From Pohlia nutans (taxonomy: Eukaryota > Streptophyta > Bryopsida > Bryales > Mniaceae), in NCBI GenBank assembly GCA_022496805.1, contig CM040107.1:7150501-7214500 (forward strand): 64,000 nucleotides of DNA. The letters run 5' to 3'. The position numbers and the translations under genes are program-made. Of the stretch, positions 10,957 to 22,445 are shown in pieces (the first letter of the stretch is position 1; every line of letters starts with the position of its first letter). Under the pieces are notes generated by a model. That model had not been told where the DNA came from and did not search any database. It worked only from the letters and a program-made list of their open reading frames with translations.

Positions 10957-13900
10957 TGGTGTACCGGGGAGGTACGCGCGGGGGTCTCTTCATGATGATC
11001 GTTCAGTTGAACCCGAGGAGGAGCGTTGCCAACGGGATCCCGAGAAGCAGGACGCGCTGCAGCAGATGCAACCGCAGCAGGAGCCGGCAAGGAGCAAGAC
11101 ATATCCTTGGGTCGAGGATCACGAGGAGCATCGTAAGCAGGAAGGTTGAGGCCTGAGTCCTGAGTAGCAGGGGTGGTGCTCCCCTGCAAATTCAAGGGTC
11201 CAGCAGACGGAGTAGAAGAACCCGCGGTTTGGGAGCTCCTAAGGTCATTTAAGTACTTGGCCCTCAACTCTGCCATAAACTCCTCTCTCGCTTTGGCCTC
11301 TGCATCCTGCTTGGCTTTGGCGAGCACCTCATCGTACTGCAGTTTACGCTTTGCCTCAGCCGCCTCCAACTCCTGAACCTTTCTCATCAAGGCTTCCTCA
11401 TTCTCCCTCTTCAGCTTCTTCCTTGCTAGTTTCTCTTCCCACCAGGAAAGCTCATAAGCAACGCAGTCGTTCTCTTTGCCATCGACAGAGGTCGAGTTGC
11501 CTTTCATTACTTTGAGCTTCGCAATTTGCTCTTCGATGCGTTCAATCTCACTGGTGGACGACGGCGCAGGGCGAGCGCTCGGTTCTGAGACAACTTTTGC
11601 AACTGAAGCAGATGGTGCTGGCTGATCGTCGTCGGAGTCGCTGAGCCCTATATAAGCAGCGGAAGCAAAGTTGTCAGCGATCGCCTTTCCCTTGTCCCGA
11701 CTCCGCTTTGGGGGAGAAGGACCAGAACAGCTCGGTGGCGATGCTTTTTCGGATTGCTCAGGAGCAGGAGGAGCAGGAGGAGAATCCATGGCGCGAGTAT
11801 CCTCGACTCGAAGATTCGGGGCAGGAGAACTATGGGCCGATCGACCTTCTACGGCTCTAGGTCTCTGGGGAGTCCGTTTCCTTGCCGCCCAAGGCTTCTC
11901 CGTCGTGAAGTCGGGATCGTCATCCTTGTCAGAAGCTCCATCGCTAGACGAGCCGTCCTCATCTTCTCCATCATCTTCCTCCTCGCTACGCCCGCCAGGA
12001 AGATGAGTCCCGTACTCGTCGAACTTCCCATAGTCGTCCTCGTCTTCCTCGTTGCGCTCAAGATCCGCCCGGTCACGGTCCTCATCATCAAGGTCCAGCT
12101 CCGCATTGACGTCCTCTATCTGTTGGAGTCCTGCATCATTGGAACGTGCAGGAGGGGGTGATGACTCCTCGTCGCTGGAGCGCAGGATTGCCGCTGTAAC
12201 GGGCTTGATGTAATTCCCCATGTACGGGGAATTTCCGAACAGGAAATCCTTCATGTCCAAAGACTTGGCCTTTCGCGCCAGGGATTTGAGTTTGTGTAAT
12301 CCCACATTGCTGGCGATCCCGTAGTAGTGCAAGCCATACATCTGCAGAGTCAGCAAGCGAGTGGTTAGTGATCTGTAAGAACAGGGGTCATGCTATAGGT
12401 AGATGAGCTTCGAGACTTATCGTCGACTTGAAGATAGAGGAGGAGTGAGAGCAGAAATCTTTTTGAAATAGCAGTTCAAATGCACAGATGTGAACCAACA
12501 AACATGCAGTGCAGGCATTAAAACGACTGGAATTATCTTCGAGTCGAAGATAACAGTCCACCAATGGAAGGAGTTACTACCTTTGCAGCCAGCATGCACT
12601 TGGCACGCGTGTAGACGCCGAAGAAATTCTCCCCCGGAGAAGCAAAGTTCTGGATGATGTCCAAGTAGAACTCCATTCGCAGCTCGCTTGAGCTCGATCG
12701 AAACTTGGACTCGTGGTTCTCGCTGATCACTGTAGTAGGCAATATTGGGTGCAACGTACTCAGGCTTGATGAGCCCAGGAATGTATGACAGAACATCTCG
12801 CTGATAAAAGAAGTGGAGATTAACGGAGGGCAGCGCAGCCTGCCAAATCGGAATGTCATACAGCCGCTCAGCTTTGCATGCCTTGTAGACGGACTGCTTG
12901 CATTCCCAGTCCTTGAAATGAACCCCGATGAACACAACCGCCGCTGCGTCATCCCATGTGTCCGCCGTAATCCAGAGCCATATTTTGGGGTCCTTTATTG
13001 ACGGATCATTCATCTGGTGGAGCTTCTCGAGGAATGGCATAACCGGAGCCGGAGCGACAGGGTTTAGGATTTTTTGTGCTTCGGAACGTCCCGGAGATCC
13101 GCAATCCCCAAGCTCAAAGGCCTGGTATTGGGAGCGTAGTCCCACGACGTTGGATTCATGACGAACGCCATGGACGGTCCGTCATGGGCACGAAGTTGAA
13201 TCTTGCCAGTCTGCTTTGGTACGTGTTTCTTGAGCGAAACGAAGCGACTGAACATGTCTCTCAACTCTGTGAATTTCTCCCCCATCTCGTCCGCCCGCTG
13301 GTTGACCGCCTTGTTTGTCCGGCGCATCGCAAAGTAAGTTTTGCTGGGAGTGGCGAGAAGAAAGTCCCATGTCGCAGAGGAGAAGGAGCACGACTTCTTC
13401 CAGTCTCTCCATTTCTGCCTGTCGATGTTGCCGTCGTCCTTCACAAATGTGAGGGACTTGTCAGCATTCACCAACTCCTCCAGAATGACCTTCTTGCGCT
13501 TCCGGTGCTCAACCCACTCACTAGCATAGTAGTTATCCAGGACCGGCTTTTTCGATTTCAGAACGGAGACTTTGGGGTAAGGCAGCGTTCTATTGGGGGT
13601 CCTCTCGAGCAGATGTTGCACGTATGTCTTGAGGTCATCGTCTGTGAAGTGCCCCATATGCTTGAAGAACTCGCGCTTCAACTCGTACCTTTTCTCTCCG
13701 CCCTTGTTCTGTTTGTAAGGCAAGGACGTATCCGGATTGACGATGTCCCCGTCGGTGTACATGGTCAGAAAACTCTCCCACATGGCGTAGTGGTCGTCTT
13801 CCAGCGTCATGATCGTGACCTCATGTTTGATATCAGCGATCCCCTTCACGTTGTTTCCTTCTTTATTCGGATTGATACTCTGAAATCGACTGAGGATCAT

Positions 13901-15512
13901 GGTCACGAAGGTCTGCAAAACAGTCAAGACCATATCTGATGTCAGAGGCAGACATTGATGTGATTATCCTGGAGTCGAGGATAATGGCTCTAAGTTTGAA
14001 CTGCAGACCGCTACTCTCAGGAGCACATCACGAGATTACGAACAGTTAGGAAATTATGGGTATAATGATATGAATGTTTGGAATTTGAACTATTCAATGA
14101 AGAGCGGGAGGCCTTATCCTCGAGTCGAGGATAATTTATCATACAATGTGATAGTGTATACCTGCCACTTATGTGGTGCTTGGATCGCCTTGTTCCCTCG
14201 GACCCGCGCCTCTGCCCCATTCATGGTTGGCCGTTCGAAGTGTATCCAGATTAGACAACCGCTCATGATCTGGTTGCCCCATGATGGTTGGGCGTGTTCG
14301 AGGTGATTGGTGGTGTTATAGAATTTCGAGATGTTGTGCAGCTTCAGCGGGTCCAATGTCCAGACGATGTAGGCATCCCACATTCTGAGCTCTTCACGCC
14401 GCTTCTCGTCACAATGCCCCGCTGCAGCTCCTTTGAAGCTGTAATGCTGTGCTGGCCGTCAATAATCATGAATTTGCCAAGCTGGATGTCCTCCCATTTG
14501 GCAGGTGGTTTCTTTAACAACTTCATATCATTGTCGACGGGAGTGAGGCACACGACCTGCCGCTGCTTGATGTCTGCAAGTTGAAGGAGCTTAGTCTTGC
14601 ACGTCTCTAGCATATGATTCTCCAGCTTTTGGATGATGTACTCCTCATGTGCTGGATTGCACTGGTTGATGGATACCGGGAATTTTGCGTCTTTGCCAAA
14701 GATGTAGCAGTCACCGTGCTGCTCCCAGAACTCTTTGCGTTGTTGCGCGAACTTCAGGTACTGTGCTGCTGGCATTGGCTCTTCGGTAGGGCTTCTGTCC
14801 AGCTCCGTCAATGCGGAACCCGAGCTACCAGCAGTTGAGGGTCGTGCGGCATTTGTTGAATTCCTCCTCTTCTTCCTCACTTCAGCTGCCGGAGCATCTT
14901 CGGCCGTTGACACTCGGGAATTTGAGCGGGCTCTCTTACCCCCACTGGTGCGACTACCTCCACGTGGTGTTCCCAACTGGGATGTGTTTTCATCGCGAGA
15001 TTCTGGGTCGCGGGGTCGCCTTTCTCGGATTGCTGAGGCGGGCGTTCTCGTTGATTGTCTACCCGCGTGTTTGTCGAGGGACATCCATGTCTGGTTGAGC
15101 TTTCGCGACAGGATTGTTGCTTTAGCATGTTTCCATTCGCTGAATTTCTCGAAGGCCTGCTTCAATTCTGGCGTGGATTGGCTCATGGAAGCGCTGAGGT
15201 CGTCCATGTCAAACCTCGGCCCATGCTCGTGCACTTTGATGACCAGGGAGTGGAGGTGAGATTTACTCCTGCCGCTGTCATCCATTTCGTTGAGGGTGAT
15301 GACAAGGTAATCGCTGTGGTAGGAATCGACTATTGTGACCTTCTCATTGTTGTTCTACACTAGGAATCCGGGTCCTCCTTTCTCAAGGTGCTTCAGGTAG
15401 ACATATTTCTTGAACTGGCTGACCCCGAATGTCCAAGCTTCCACGCAGTCTTTGAATTTCCACAGAGTTCCGTGGATGGACTCCATCTCTGGTGGGATGA
15501 AAGGCTCAGACT

Positions 15513-17489
15513 CACTACAAGGGCCTGGGTGTCCTACTTGACAAAATCTTGACAGAATACTGTCAACTGCTTCGTCAATTAGGGCACCTTGATTCGGTCA
15601 CCTAGTTGACAGAGTTCTGTCGGTTTGACTGTCAATTTGGACATTTATCCACGTCGGATGCTTGGGCTTAGTTCTTCACTGCCACGCTGGATATACTATG
15701 CCATGTCAGCATTTTTACCTTCGGTAATAACTCTTTTCAATTGGGTGAAATGTATTGTAAATTTCTGGGAATCTTCGTAGAATGGGGAAAACCGCATATG
15801 GTAATTCGATAAAGGCTCCTTGTTTTTTGGCTGAACTTATAGTAAAATTCCATGACATCCGTTGAAGTTCCATTGTCATCCACCGTGCCCGTTACAAGTG
15901 GCAAATGATAATTGCACATGTAATAGATTGTCCCAATTAAATAATTTGGTAGGAATGCACGTGTAAATTTCATAGCCGTTTCCATTGCCGTTGATATTAG
16001 GGTTTAATGTTACATATACTATTACAATAATACACGTGTTCTATTATATTCAAGCGTTTAGGGTCTTTCAGAGTATATAAACCCTCGTATACCTTCTACA
16101 ATTTTGTTTTCTATAATATATATAACTGGACATAGATGCACAGATATGAATTTCCTCTGTCATCTAATAGAATCCACATACTCAGTTTGCACTCAATGTT
16201 TCACATGTGCTTAGTTGGTGGCCATTAGTTCCCGGACCATGTTGAACAGCTGCAATCAAACAAATTGTTGGCAGCACCTGTCTTGGACTCCTTTGTTAGG
16301 TGACTGCAATTGACTACAAAACGCCACTGGAAACTCTAATTTTGTACCTTGGAATAGCAAGAAGCATACTGGTCTTCCAAAAGACAAAATGCCTCGCCGG
16401 TCCACGCCACAAGAAGCTCTAATTCTTCCCAAATTTCAAACAATTTTGTCCCAATCACAACAAACTCTCTATGATGCAAACCGTTGCGTACTTCCAACGC
16501 AACAAGATACTCTCGTCGCTCGTCCTGCTCATTTCGCAACTGCTGCGCTACAAGATACTCCCGTCGCTTGTCCTGCTCATTTCGCAACTGCTGCGCTATG
16601 ACTGCCAACCGGCAAATCAAAAGAACCTCTCCGTCGAGAGCATCAACGACTTAGTCACATCCTGCGCAAGCGATGCTATTCCTCCCGTAGCGAAATCTCG
16701 CCCGATACTACAATCTTGAAACTCTACAACCTGTCAGGGCTTCTTTCACATTTTTCTGAATGCTGCAACAGAGAAAAGGTTGTGTGAGCACTTATGTGGT
16801 TTTCTTATAGATCAAGAAAGCTCTACGAAGTGTCAAGGTCGAAGTTACTCACAGAGGGGGTATGCAACGCAAAGTGCCACACGGCGTCGCTCAGACGACA
16901 CCACCGCTTTGTGAAGCGTCTCCGTCAATTGACCTCCTACGCCCTTCCTCTCTCTTCTTTCCACTCGCTCTTCCTCAAAACTTAATACACCGCAACAAAA
17001 TTCTCCGCAAAGGAGAGCACACGATGTGATTCAGAAGGTGCGGACGAGCAGATGCGTAGGGTGCGGAACACAAACAAACAAACCCTAATTTTGCCCGAAT
17101 TCTCTCTTCATTCATCAATGACTTACTCATTCATCCAAAGTCAGATCTCATCTGAACGACACGTGGACTCACTCAAAAAAATTTCCTCATTTTCTGCCTT
17201 AAACTCCGGTCCGCGTTTTCGGATCCAAGCACATCAAACTACCAATTTTGAGGTAATAGTAACCATGCACAAAAGCAATTCCACGTATGCAACACAACTA
17301 AAGTAATAAAAAAATTATCATAAGTTCCAACCCATTTTGCGCATCCACGCTGTAAAGTGAAGCAAAAGTTGACAACAAGTTGACAGAAAATCAAAAATTA
17401 ACCGATATGACAAGGCAATTGTTGCAATCGTCATCTTGGACATTTCTCTGTCAAAATCTTGTCATTTCAACACCCATTTCCTTGTAGTG
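15513..17489. mobile_element. CACTA (En/Spm-type) transposon, non-autonomous or decayed
   Basis: Left end CACTACAAGG (15513) and right end CCTTGTAGTG (17489) form terminal inverted repeats. Similarity continues inward: GGGTGTCC..TTGACAAAATCTTGACAG is mirrored by CTGTCAAAATCTTGTC....ACACCC. A 3-bp target duplication ACT flanks it (15510-15512 and 17490-17492), as is normal for CACTA elements. Subterminal DNA carries clustered TTGACAG/CTGTCAA motifs, including TTGACAGAATACTGTCAA near 15550. The 1,977-bp interior has only short minus-strand ORFs (16336-16620 with a 48-bp tandem duplication encoding a 16-residue QQLRNEQD-type repeat; 15737-15985). No TNPD-type transposase is visible. It disrupts exon 1 of gene B. 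Confidence 0.88.
16502..16597. repeat. 48-bp tandem duplication inside the CACTA element
   Basis: Two copies of a 48-bp unit start at 16502 and 16550 with few differences. On the minus strand they encode a 16-residue repeat (QQLRNEQDERREYLVA). The function of the host ORF is unknown. Confidence 0.8.
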
Positions 17490-17531
17490 ACTCAAATGGA
17501 TTCTCAAATGCCTCCATGTATGGAAGAGTTG

Positions 17532-17593
17532 AGGAATAGTCATAAGTGTCCACTTCAGCCATTGGAATAGTCATAAGTGTCCACTTCAGCCAT
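17532..17593. repeat. 31-bp direct duplication across gene B start
   Basis: Two exact copies of a 31-bp segment (GGAATAGTCATAAGTG...CAGCCATT), 17532-17562 and 17563-17593. Each carries the ATGGCTGAAGTGG start region of gene B on the minus strand. Because 31 is not a multiple of 3, only the downstream ATG is in the gene's frame. Confidence 0.85.
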
Positions 17594-17651
17594 TGGAATA
17601 GTCTGCACATGACATTGGTAATACGGTTTGTTAGTGGTCGTGCTGATCTAT

Positions 17652-18735
17652 ATTATCTTCGACCCGAGGATCGGTTTTGTGTTCGGGATGCGTTTGGTGT
17701 GGTAGGATATGCGGACTTTATCTTCGACTCGAGGCTAAACTAGTCTGGGTTCACTATGGTTCAGCTGAAATTATTGTTAGCATTGCGGACTCGATTATGC
17801 GTATCCTCGGGTCGAAAATATACCGCTTGCGTTGTCTGGAATCAGGTTTACTGTTGTATTTCCGGGATATCTTCTGCGCAGTTGATGGTTGATATCTTGG
17901 AGCCAAGGATTTGACACTGTTATCTTCGGGTCGAGGATTTTGTTTTACAACTCCTGTGACTCGGTAATGGGTTTGTGAATGCCGGCGCATGGTACAGGTG
18001 TGGAGAGTCATTTTTATCGTGAATTTCGTCAATCTACACGGGACTCTTTGTATCTTCGAATCGAGGATAACCCTGTCGGATTTTAGTATTTGAAAAGTGG
18101 ATTTCATTTAGGGCAGATGGTTGTCATCTGTCATTGACAATTATCCTCGACTCGAGGATATCTTTGAGGTTTTTCTCGCGGGGAGTTACGTTTGTACTAT
18201 AGGTTCTGCTTGCGCGTTGTATTATTTTATATTTATCTTCGGGTCGAGGATAATTGTATGGGCCGGGATGATAATTTCTTGTTCAGAGTGTCATACATTT
18301 TAAAATTTCATGTCTTGATTTGGTTGGTTGATTGTTATCTTCGAGTCGAGGATAATTTTGGTTTGTGATTTGTATTGGTTTTGGTTTTCGTTCTGATATG
18401 CGCTAGTGGTCGTAGGATTTTTTTCTCGAGTCGAAGATAATTGTGCGGGATTTCAATAGCGTTATCCTCGTGTCGGAGTTAGATTTCTTGAAGTCAGTAA
18501 GACTTATCCTCGAGTCGAAGATAAATATCTTCGAGTCGAAGATAATTATCCTCGAGTCGAAGATAAGTATCGTCGAGTCGAAGATAATTATCCTCGACTC
18601 GAAGATGATTATCCTTGTGTCGAAGATAATTATCCCCGAGTCGAAGATAATTATCCTCGAATCGAGGGTAAATCTCCTCGAGTCGAAGATAATTATCTTC
18701 GAGTTCAGGGCACTTGCACGAATTTCGAAGATAAT
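17652..18735. repeat. array P1 of the 21-bp palindrome, upstream of gene B
   Basis: The unit is TTATCCTCGA, one central G/C, then its inverse complement, with TTATCTTCGA arm variants. Centres lie at 17663, 17728, 17811, 17902, 17930, 18060, 18151, 18243, 18345, 18430 and 18472. Then come ten head-to-tail units at exactly 21-bp steps from 18514 to 18703. The array lies immediately 5' of gene B, between its first exon and an AT-rich region. It may be a regulatory region, a transposase-binding subterminal region or a small satellite; the sequence alone does not decide. Confidence 0.88.
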
Positions 18736-18739
18736 TACC

Positions 18740-19999
18740 TGCCTAGAGTTCATGATGTATTCATTGTATTGATATGGAAATCTGGTAGCTTTTACAAGAA
18801 ATCCAACATTCTAAAATGTGAGGAGTACCTCTGAAAACCTCGGTGCTGGTCCTTCAAATTCTAGCTCTCTCCGGTGCAATAATTCGAAATCCACCTCCAC
18901 TTGGAGAAACCCTCGTGCTATGCTAAAGCTGTCAACCCAATTATATCACAAATAAGGAACAAAGCCTGCCAGAATTTCATTCCCAGAATCTGAGTTCCTT
19001 TTAATCTTTGCCACACTACAAAATCGTCAATAAATGAAAAATTATATGTCTATAACTGAATATGACTAATCGATTCAAGTTTCAAAAGCTTCACTTACTC
19101 AAAGTCTCCTACACTGCTTCTGAGTTGATTCCATGGTTTGCAAATTTCTAACCATATTCTAACAAAATTCTAACAATTCTAACAGTTCTTAAAATTCTAA
19201 CACCTCTGAAAATTAGAACTGTAAACCCTAAAGAAGCAGAGAAGCAAAAACAAACAAGACAAGGAAGCAGACAAGCACAAACCCTAAAGCAAGCAGACAA
19301 GCAAATACAAACAATGGGAAGCAAGCAAGAAAATAAACCAGAACAAGGAGGGTTCAATTACCTCAAGAAGCTGGAGCAGGTCCACCTTGAACCGCACACA
19401 TCCACAACAACAAAAAAGAGGAAGAGAGCTTCTACTGCCAAGCAAGTCACTGTACTACAAAACGCCCAATCGCCCAATTGCCAAATCGCCCAATGAAAAT
19501 GTACAGAGGAGGAGCGCGAATCCACAATGAAGATGTACAGGGAGGAAGAAGAAAGCGTGGAGTCACGCGAGTGAGAAGAAGAGCGTCACACGACGGGGCA
19601 GAGTGAAGAGGCGACGGAGGATGCAGAGAAACAAGCAGAAACCCTAAACCTTGCGGGTTGTCTGGGGAGAGAGACGACCTCCCAACCGCAGCCCGCACCA
19701 GGAGGCTCGGCTCGGCAGGAGGCTTGGGCGGTTGGCTCGGCTCCGAACCTTGGGCGGTTGGCTCGGCACCGAAGCTCGTGTTTTAGGCAGGGCACCAAAG
19801 CTGAGGTGATAGGGTCGGCACCAAAGCTTGGCTCCCCAGCATAGGTATGCCAAGCCTATAAAGGCAATGCTATTATTTTTAACCCCTAAATGTCCCAGCA
19901 TCTAGAAACTGGATGACGAACAGATTCAAAGTCTTGCAACTTTCTTAGAGAACCTCGCATCTCTTTCATCCAAGTCATATTTCTATGCCTATTAAATTT
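18740..19999. other. no supported gene
   Basis: AT-rich intergenic sequence. It contains a CACTACAAAATCG string at 19014, GGCTCGGC/TTGGGCGGTTGGCTCGG short repeats at 19690-19800, and a TTAACCCCTAAATGTCC stretch at 19877 resembling the start of the MITE family described at 21961. Confidence 0.4.
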
Positions 20000-20653
20000 C
20001 CCCGTTCCTATATCCCCCGGTGGTCTTGAATGCGAGACCCCTACGAGACACTGTTCTTGGCCCCTCCCTTTCTGAAATTTCCATTTTGGGCACCGAGACC
20101 CCATTTTTTGGCAAATTTTTTTGCAAAATTCGGGCCTACGGCCCTAGATTACCCTGGGGGCACCTATTTGGGAATAAAAAACCATTGGAGGAGGGGGTTG
20201 TTTTTTAAGGTGGGCCCTGACAAAGACAAAAATAGGGGGCACTTTTGTCCCCATTCATTCAAGACCACCAGGGGATTTAGTGACTTCGATTAAATTTTGT
20301 ACCAATTGCAATAAATCTCTTACGATGGAGAATTGATGATAATATTTGAGAGGCCTCTAAAGGCGAAGTCACTAAATCCCCCGGTGGTCTTGAATGAATG
20401 GGGACAAAAGTGCCCCCTATTTTTGTCCTTGTCAGGGCCCACCTTAAAAAACAACCCCCTCCTCCAGTGGTTTTTTATTCCCAAATAGGTGCCCCTAGGG
20501 TAATATGGGGCCGTAGGCCCTAATTTTGCAAAAAAATTTGCCAAAAAAAGGGGTCTCGGTGCCCAAAATAGAAATTCCAAAAAAGGGGGGGGCCATGAAC
20601 AGTGTCTCGCAGGGGTCTCGCATTCAAGACCACCGGGGGATATAGGAACGGGG
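20000..20653. repeat. large inverted repeat (two opposed MITE-like copies)
   Basis: The left arm 20000-20288 and right arm 20364-20653 are inverse complements of about 290 bp with few differences, separated by a 75-bp spacer. Each arm itself begins and ends with an inverted CCCGGTGGTCTTGAATG / CATTCAAGACCACC sequence, so each looks like a small terminal-inverted-repeat element, inserted head to head or duplicated as a fold-back. Both arms keep the same 60-residue open frame (GTYLGIKNHWRRGLFFKVGP). A transcript would fold into a long hairpin. Confidence 0.88.
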
Positions 20654-21960
20654 CTCTAAAGGTAATAACGTCAAACTTGTTGCCTGGATATAATCCCATA
20701 GAATTGGTATACAAAAAAAAGTTATAGATTACACATCGTGGATTTAACCCGTACAATTGATTCAAAAATACTATGCACAATACTTTATTATAAAAGTTGA
20801 AAGGTAAAATAAGATATGTACTCTAAATTTCAATTTTTTTGTTTTTATTTTTTTTCCTTCTTTGTTTTACCCTTCAGCGTATTGATTGAACACTATTATC
20901 AAAGATGTGTTTTAAAATGTTTGATGAAAAATAAAAATGGAGTTGATGTACAAAGCAAAGTTGTAATTGTCAATATAAAGAGACATGTCTGTACAGTTGG
21001 ATTCATCAAAATTATTCTCAATATTTTTCAATTAATTTTGCACGGTTTTTGCTTGAAACTTAATTAAAAATCCCAAGAAATAAACAAAAATTGAAAAATA
21101 TTGTAATGAGATTCATTTGGAATAACACGCAGTACAAAATGGTAAGGTCTCCATTGTTTGACTATAATTATAATTGAAAATGTGTAAGGTCTCACTTCGT
21201 GAACTAAAACTGAAATTTCACAGAAACTACTCGAGGAACTTCGTTTGTAATTTTTTGAAAATTCACGTCATCTTATTTTGAAGATACATACCGTACGAAT
21301 GGTACTTAACTAGCACAAGAATCAAGAGACTTTTGGATGGATGAAAAATATCACCGTATGTGGTGAAGGGACGTGTCTGAATTCATACAACGTCTAGAAA
21401 ATGAAGGTTGGCGCGTCAAAGGGTGCACCAATACTAATAAAGGTAATTCTATCAAAACCAAGGTGAAAAACAAAATCTTAAATTCTATTTGGAATTATTA
21501 GACACGTCCAACCATTTTTCACGAAGAAATATAGATTCTAAGCCTTTGAACTTTTTCATACAACCTCGCGTCACTAATTAATATCATGAAAGTCCCTTTC
21601 TTAGTGTATTTCTTGCGACGTAGAGCTGTTGATAGTTTTCCAACATTCCTAAATGCCTATATGTGTATTCATTTATGATTTAATTTTAGTATGCCTAATG
21701 TATATATTATGTATATTGATGACTTAAGTAATCCCCATTTTAGACACATAGTCATGACATAATGGTTAATTTTTGGAGCAATCCACTAGGATATGAATTT
21801 AATCATTAAATTACCAATTCTTATTTTAACTATTTTATGATTTAATAATTCATGTTAAATTTCTGTTCCAATTTAGAGTGTGTAATAACTATAATATTAA
21901 GTGAAGCAAGTGGGTGTCTGAGTGGAATGGTCAAGTGATATTATTAATAACATAGGATGC
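20654..21960. other. AT-rich stretch without supported features
   Basis: Low-GC sequence with many stops in all frames. I see no gene, RNA or clear repeat structure in it. Confidence 0.4.
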
Positions 21961-22445
21961 TTAACCCCTAAACGTCCTCACCTATGTCCAATTTACGGAG
22001 GTTTGCAAAGAAGCATAAAAGTTATACAATTTGAATTTTAGAGTCTATTTATACAGTTACATCTTTAATTGCTATGGTTCATATTTTTCTAAAACACGTT
22101 GGAACATAAACAAAATAAAAAATAAAATTGAATTCAATTATGAATAATATATTGAATGACAGTATGTGGATGAAATTTGTTGTGATGGGTTATAATGTAG
22201 TACTGTAGGTGTACTGATTTTTTGAGACATTTTCGATGCTTGATTGTAAGAGTTTTATTTTTCAACAACACTTTCAGACCAAAAACTATTTCTTTTTTGA
22301 TCGGAGCACGCATACATGAAGTGAACTTCCCATTTAAAAATTCAGTTAAAAAATTCACACTGCTAAAAGTGCATGATGGATGTAAAACTATAGATGAAAT
22401 CTGTACATCATGCAAAATATGCATGGTTTTAGGGTTAGGGGTGCA
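21961..22445. mobile_element. MITE-like repeat, copy 1
   Basis: Begins TTAACCCCTAAACGTCC and ends near GGTTAGGGGTGC. Homologous to the copy at 24607-25197 over several blocks: ACTTCCCA...TTCACACTG...AAGTGCATGAT; CATCATGCAAAA.ATGCATGGTT; ATGGGTT..AATGTAGTA. The inverted TTAACCCCT / AGGGGTTAA ends are clearest in copy 2. No coding capacity. Confidence 0.55.

Larger units (their letters stand above)
10596..17562 (-). pseudogene. gene B: broken multi-exon gene, ParB-like DGQH motif, CACTA insertion
   Basis: Exon 1 starts with ATG at 17562-17560 (MAEVDTYDYSS), is interrupted by a CACTA element (15513-17489) and continues in the same frame to a donor at 14162. Exon 2 runs 13912-12581 and exon 3 runs 12341-10596 (stop). 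Exon 1 contains LGKFMIIDGQHSITASKEL, which resembles gene A's DGNHR segment. Exon 3 is acidic and Pro/Ser-rich with a Lys/Glu-rich, probably coiled-coil stretch (KKLKRENEEALMRKVQELEA). Damage: TAG at 15357-15355; frameshifts near 14430, 13066 (A-run) and 12735. Both introns (13913-14161 and 12342-12580) and the 5' flank contain the 21-bp palindrome. Palindrome copies inside exon 3 encode PRVED-type peptides. The FCP1-like gene and gene A follow downstream on the same strand. Function unknown. Confidence 0.6.

Noticed and set aside
10596..15285. Long plus-strand ORFs opposite genes B and FCP1 (for example 13076-13939, 14735-15259)
   Set aside because: They are antisense shadows; the minus strand has the splice sites, motifs and continuity with the CACTA-split exon.
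17652..18735. CRISPR-like array
   Set aside because: The repeats are palindromic, tandem without spacers or with non-uniform spacers, and the sequence is eukaryotic.
18443..18772. ORFs made of repeated ESKIIIL / FDSRIII peptides
   Set aside because: They are simply translations of the 21-bp palindromic array in its second frame, with no start context or other coding signal.
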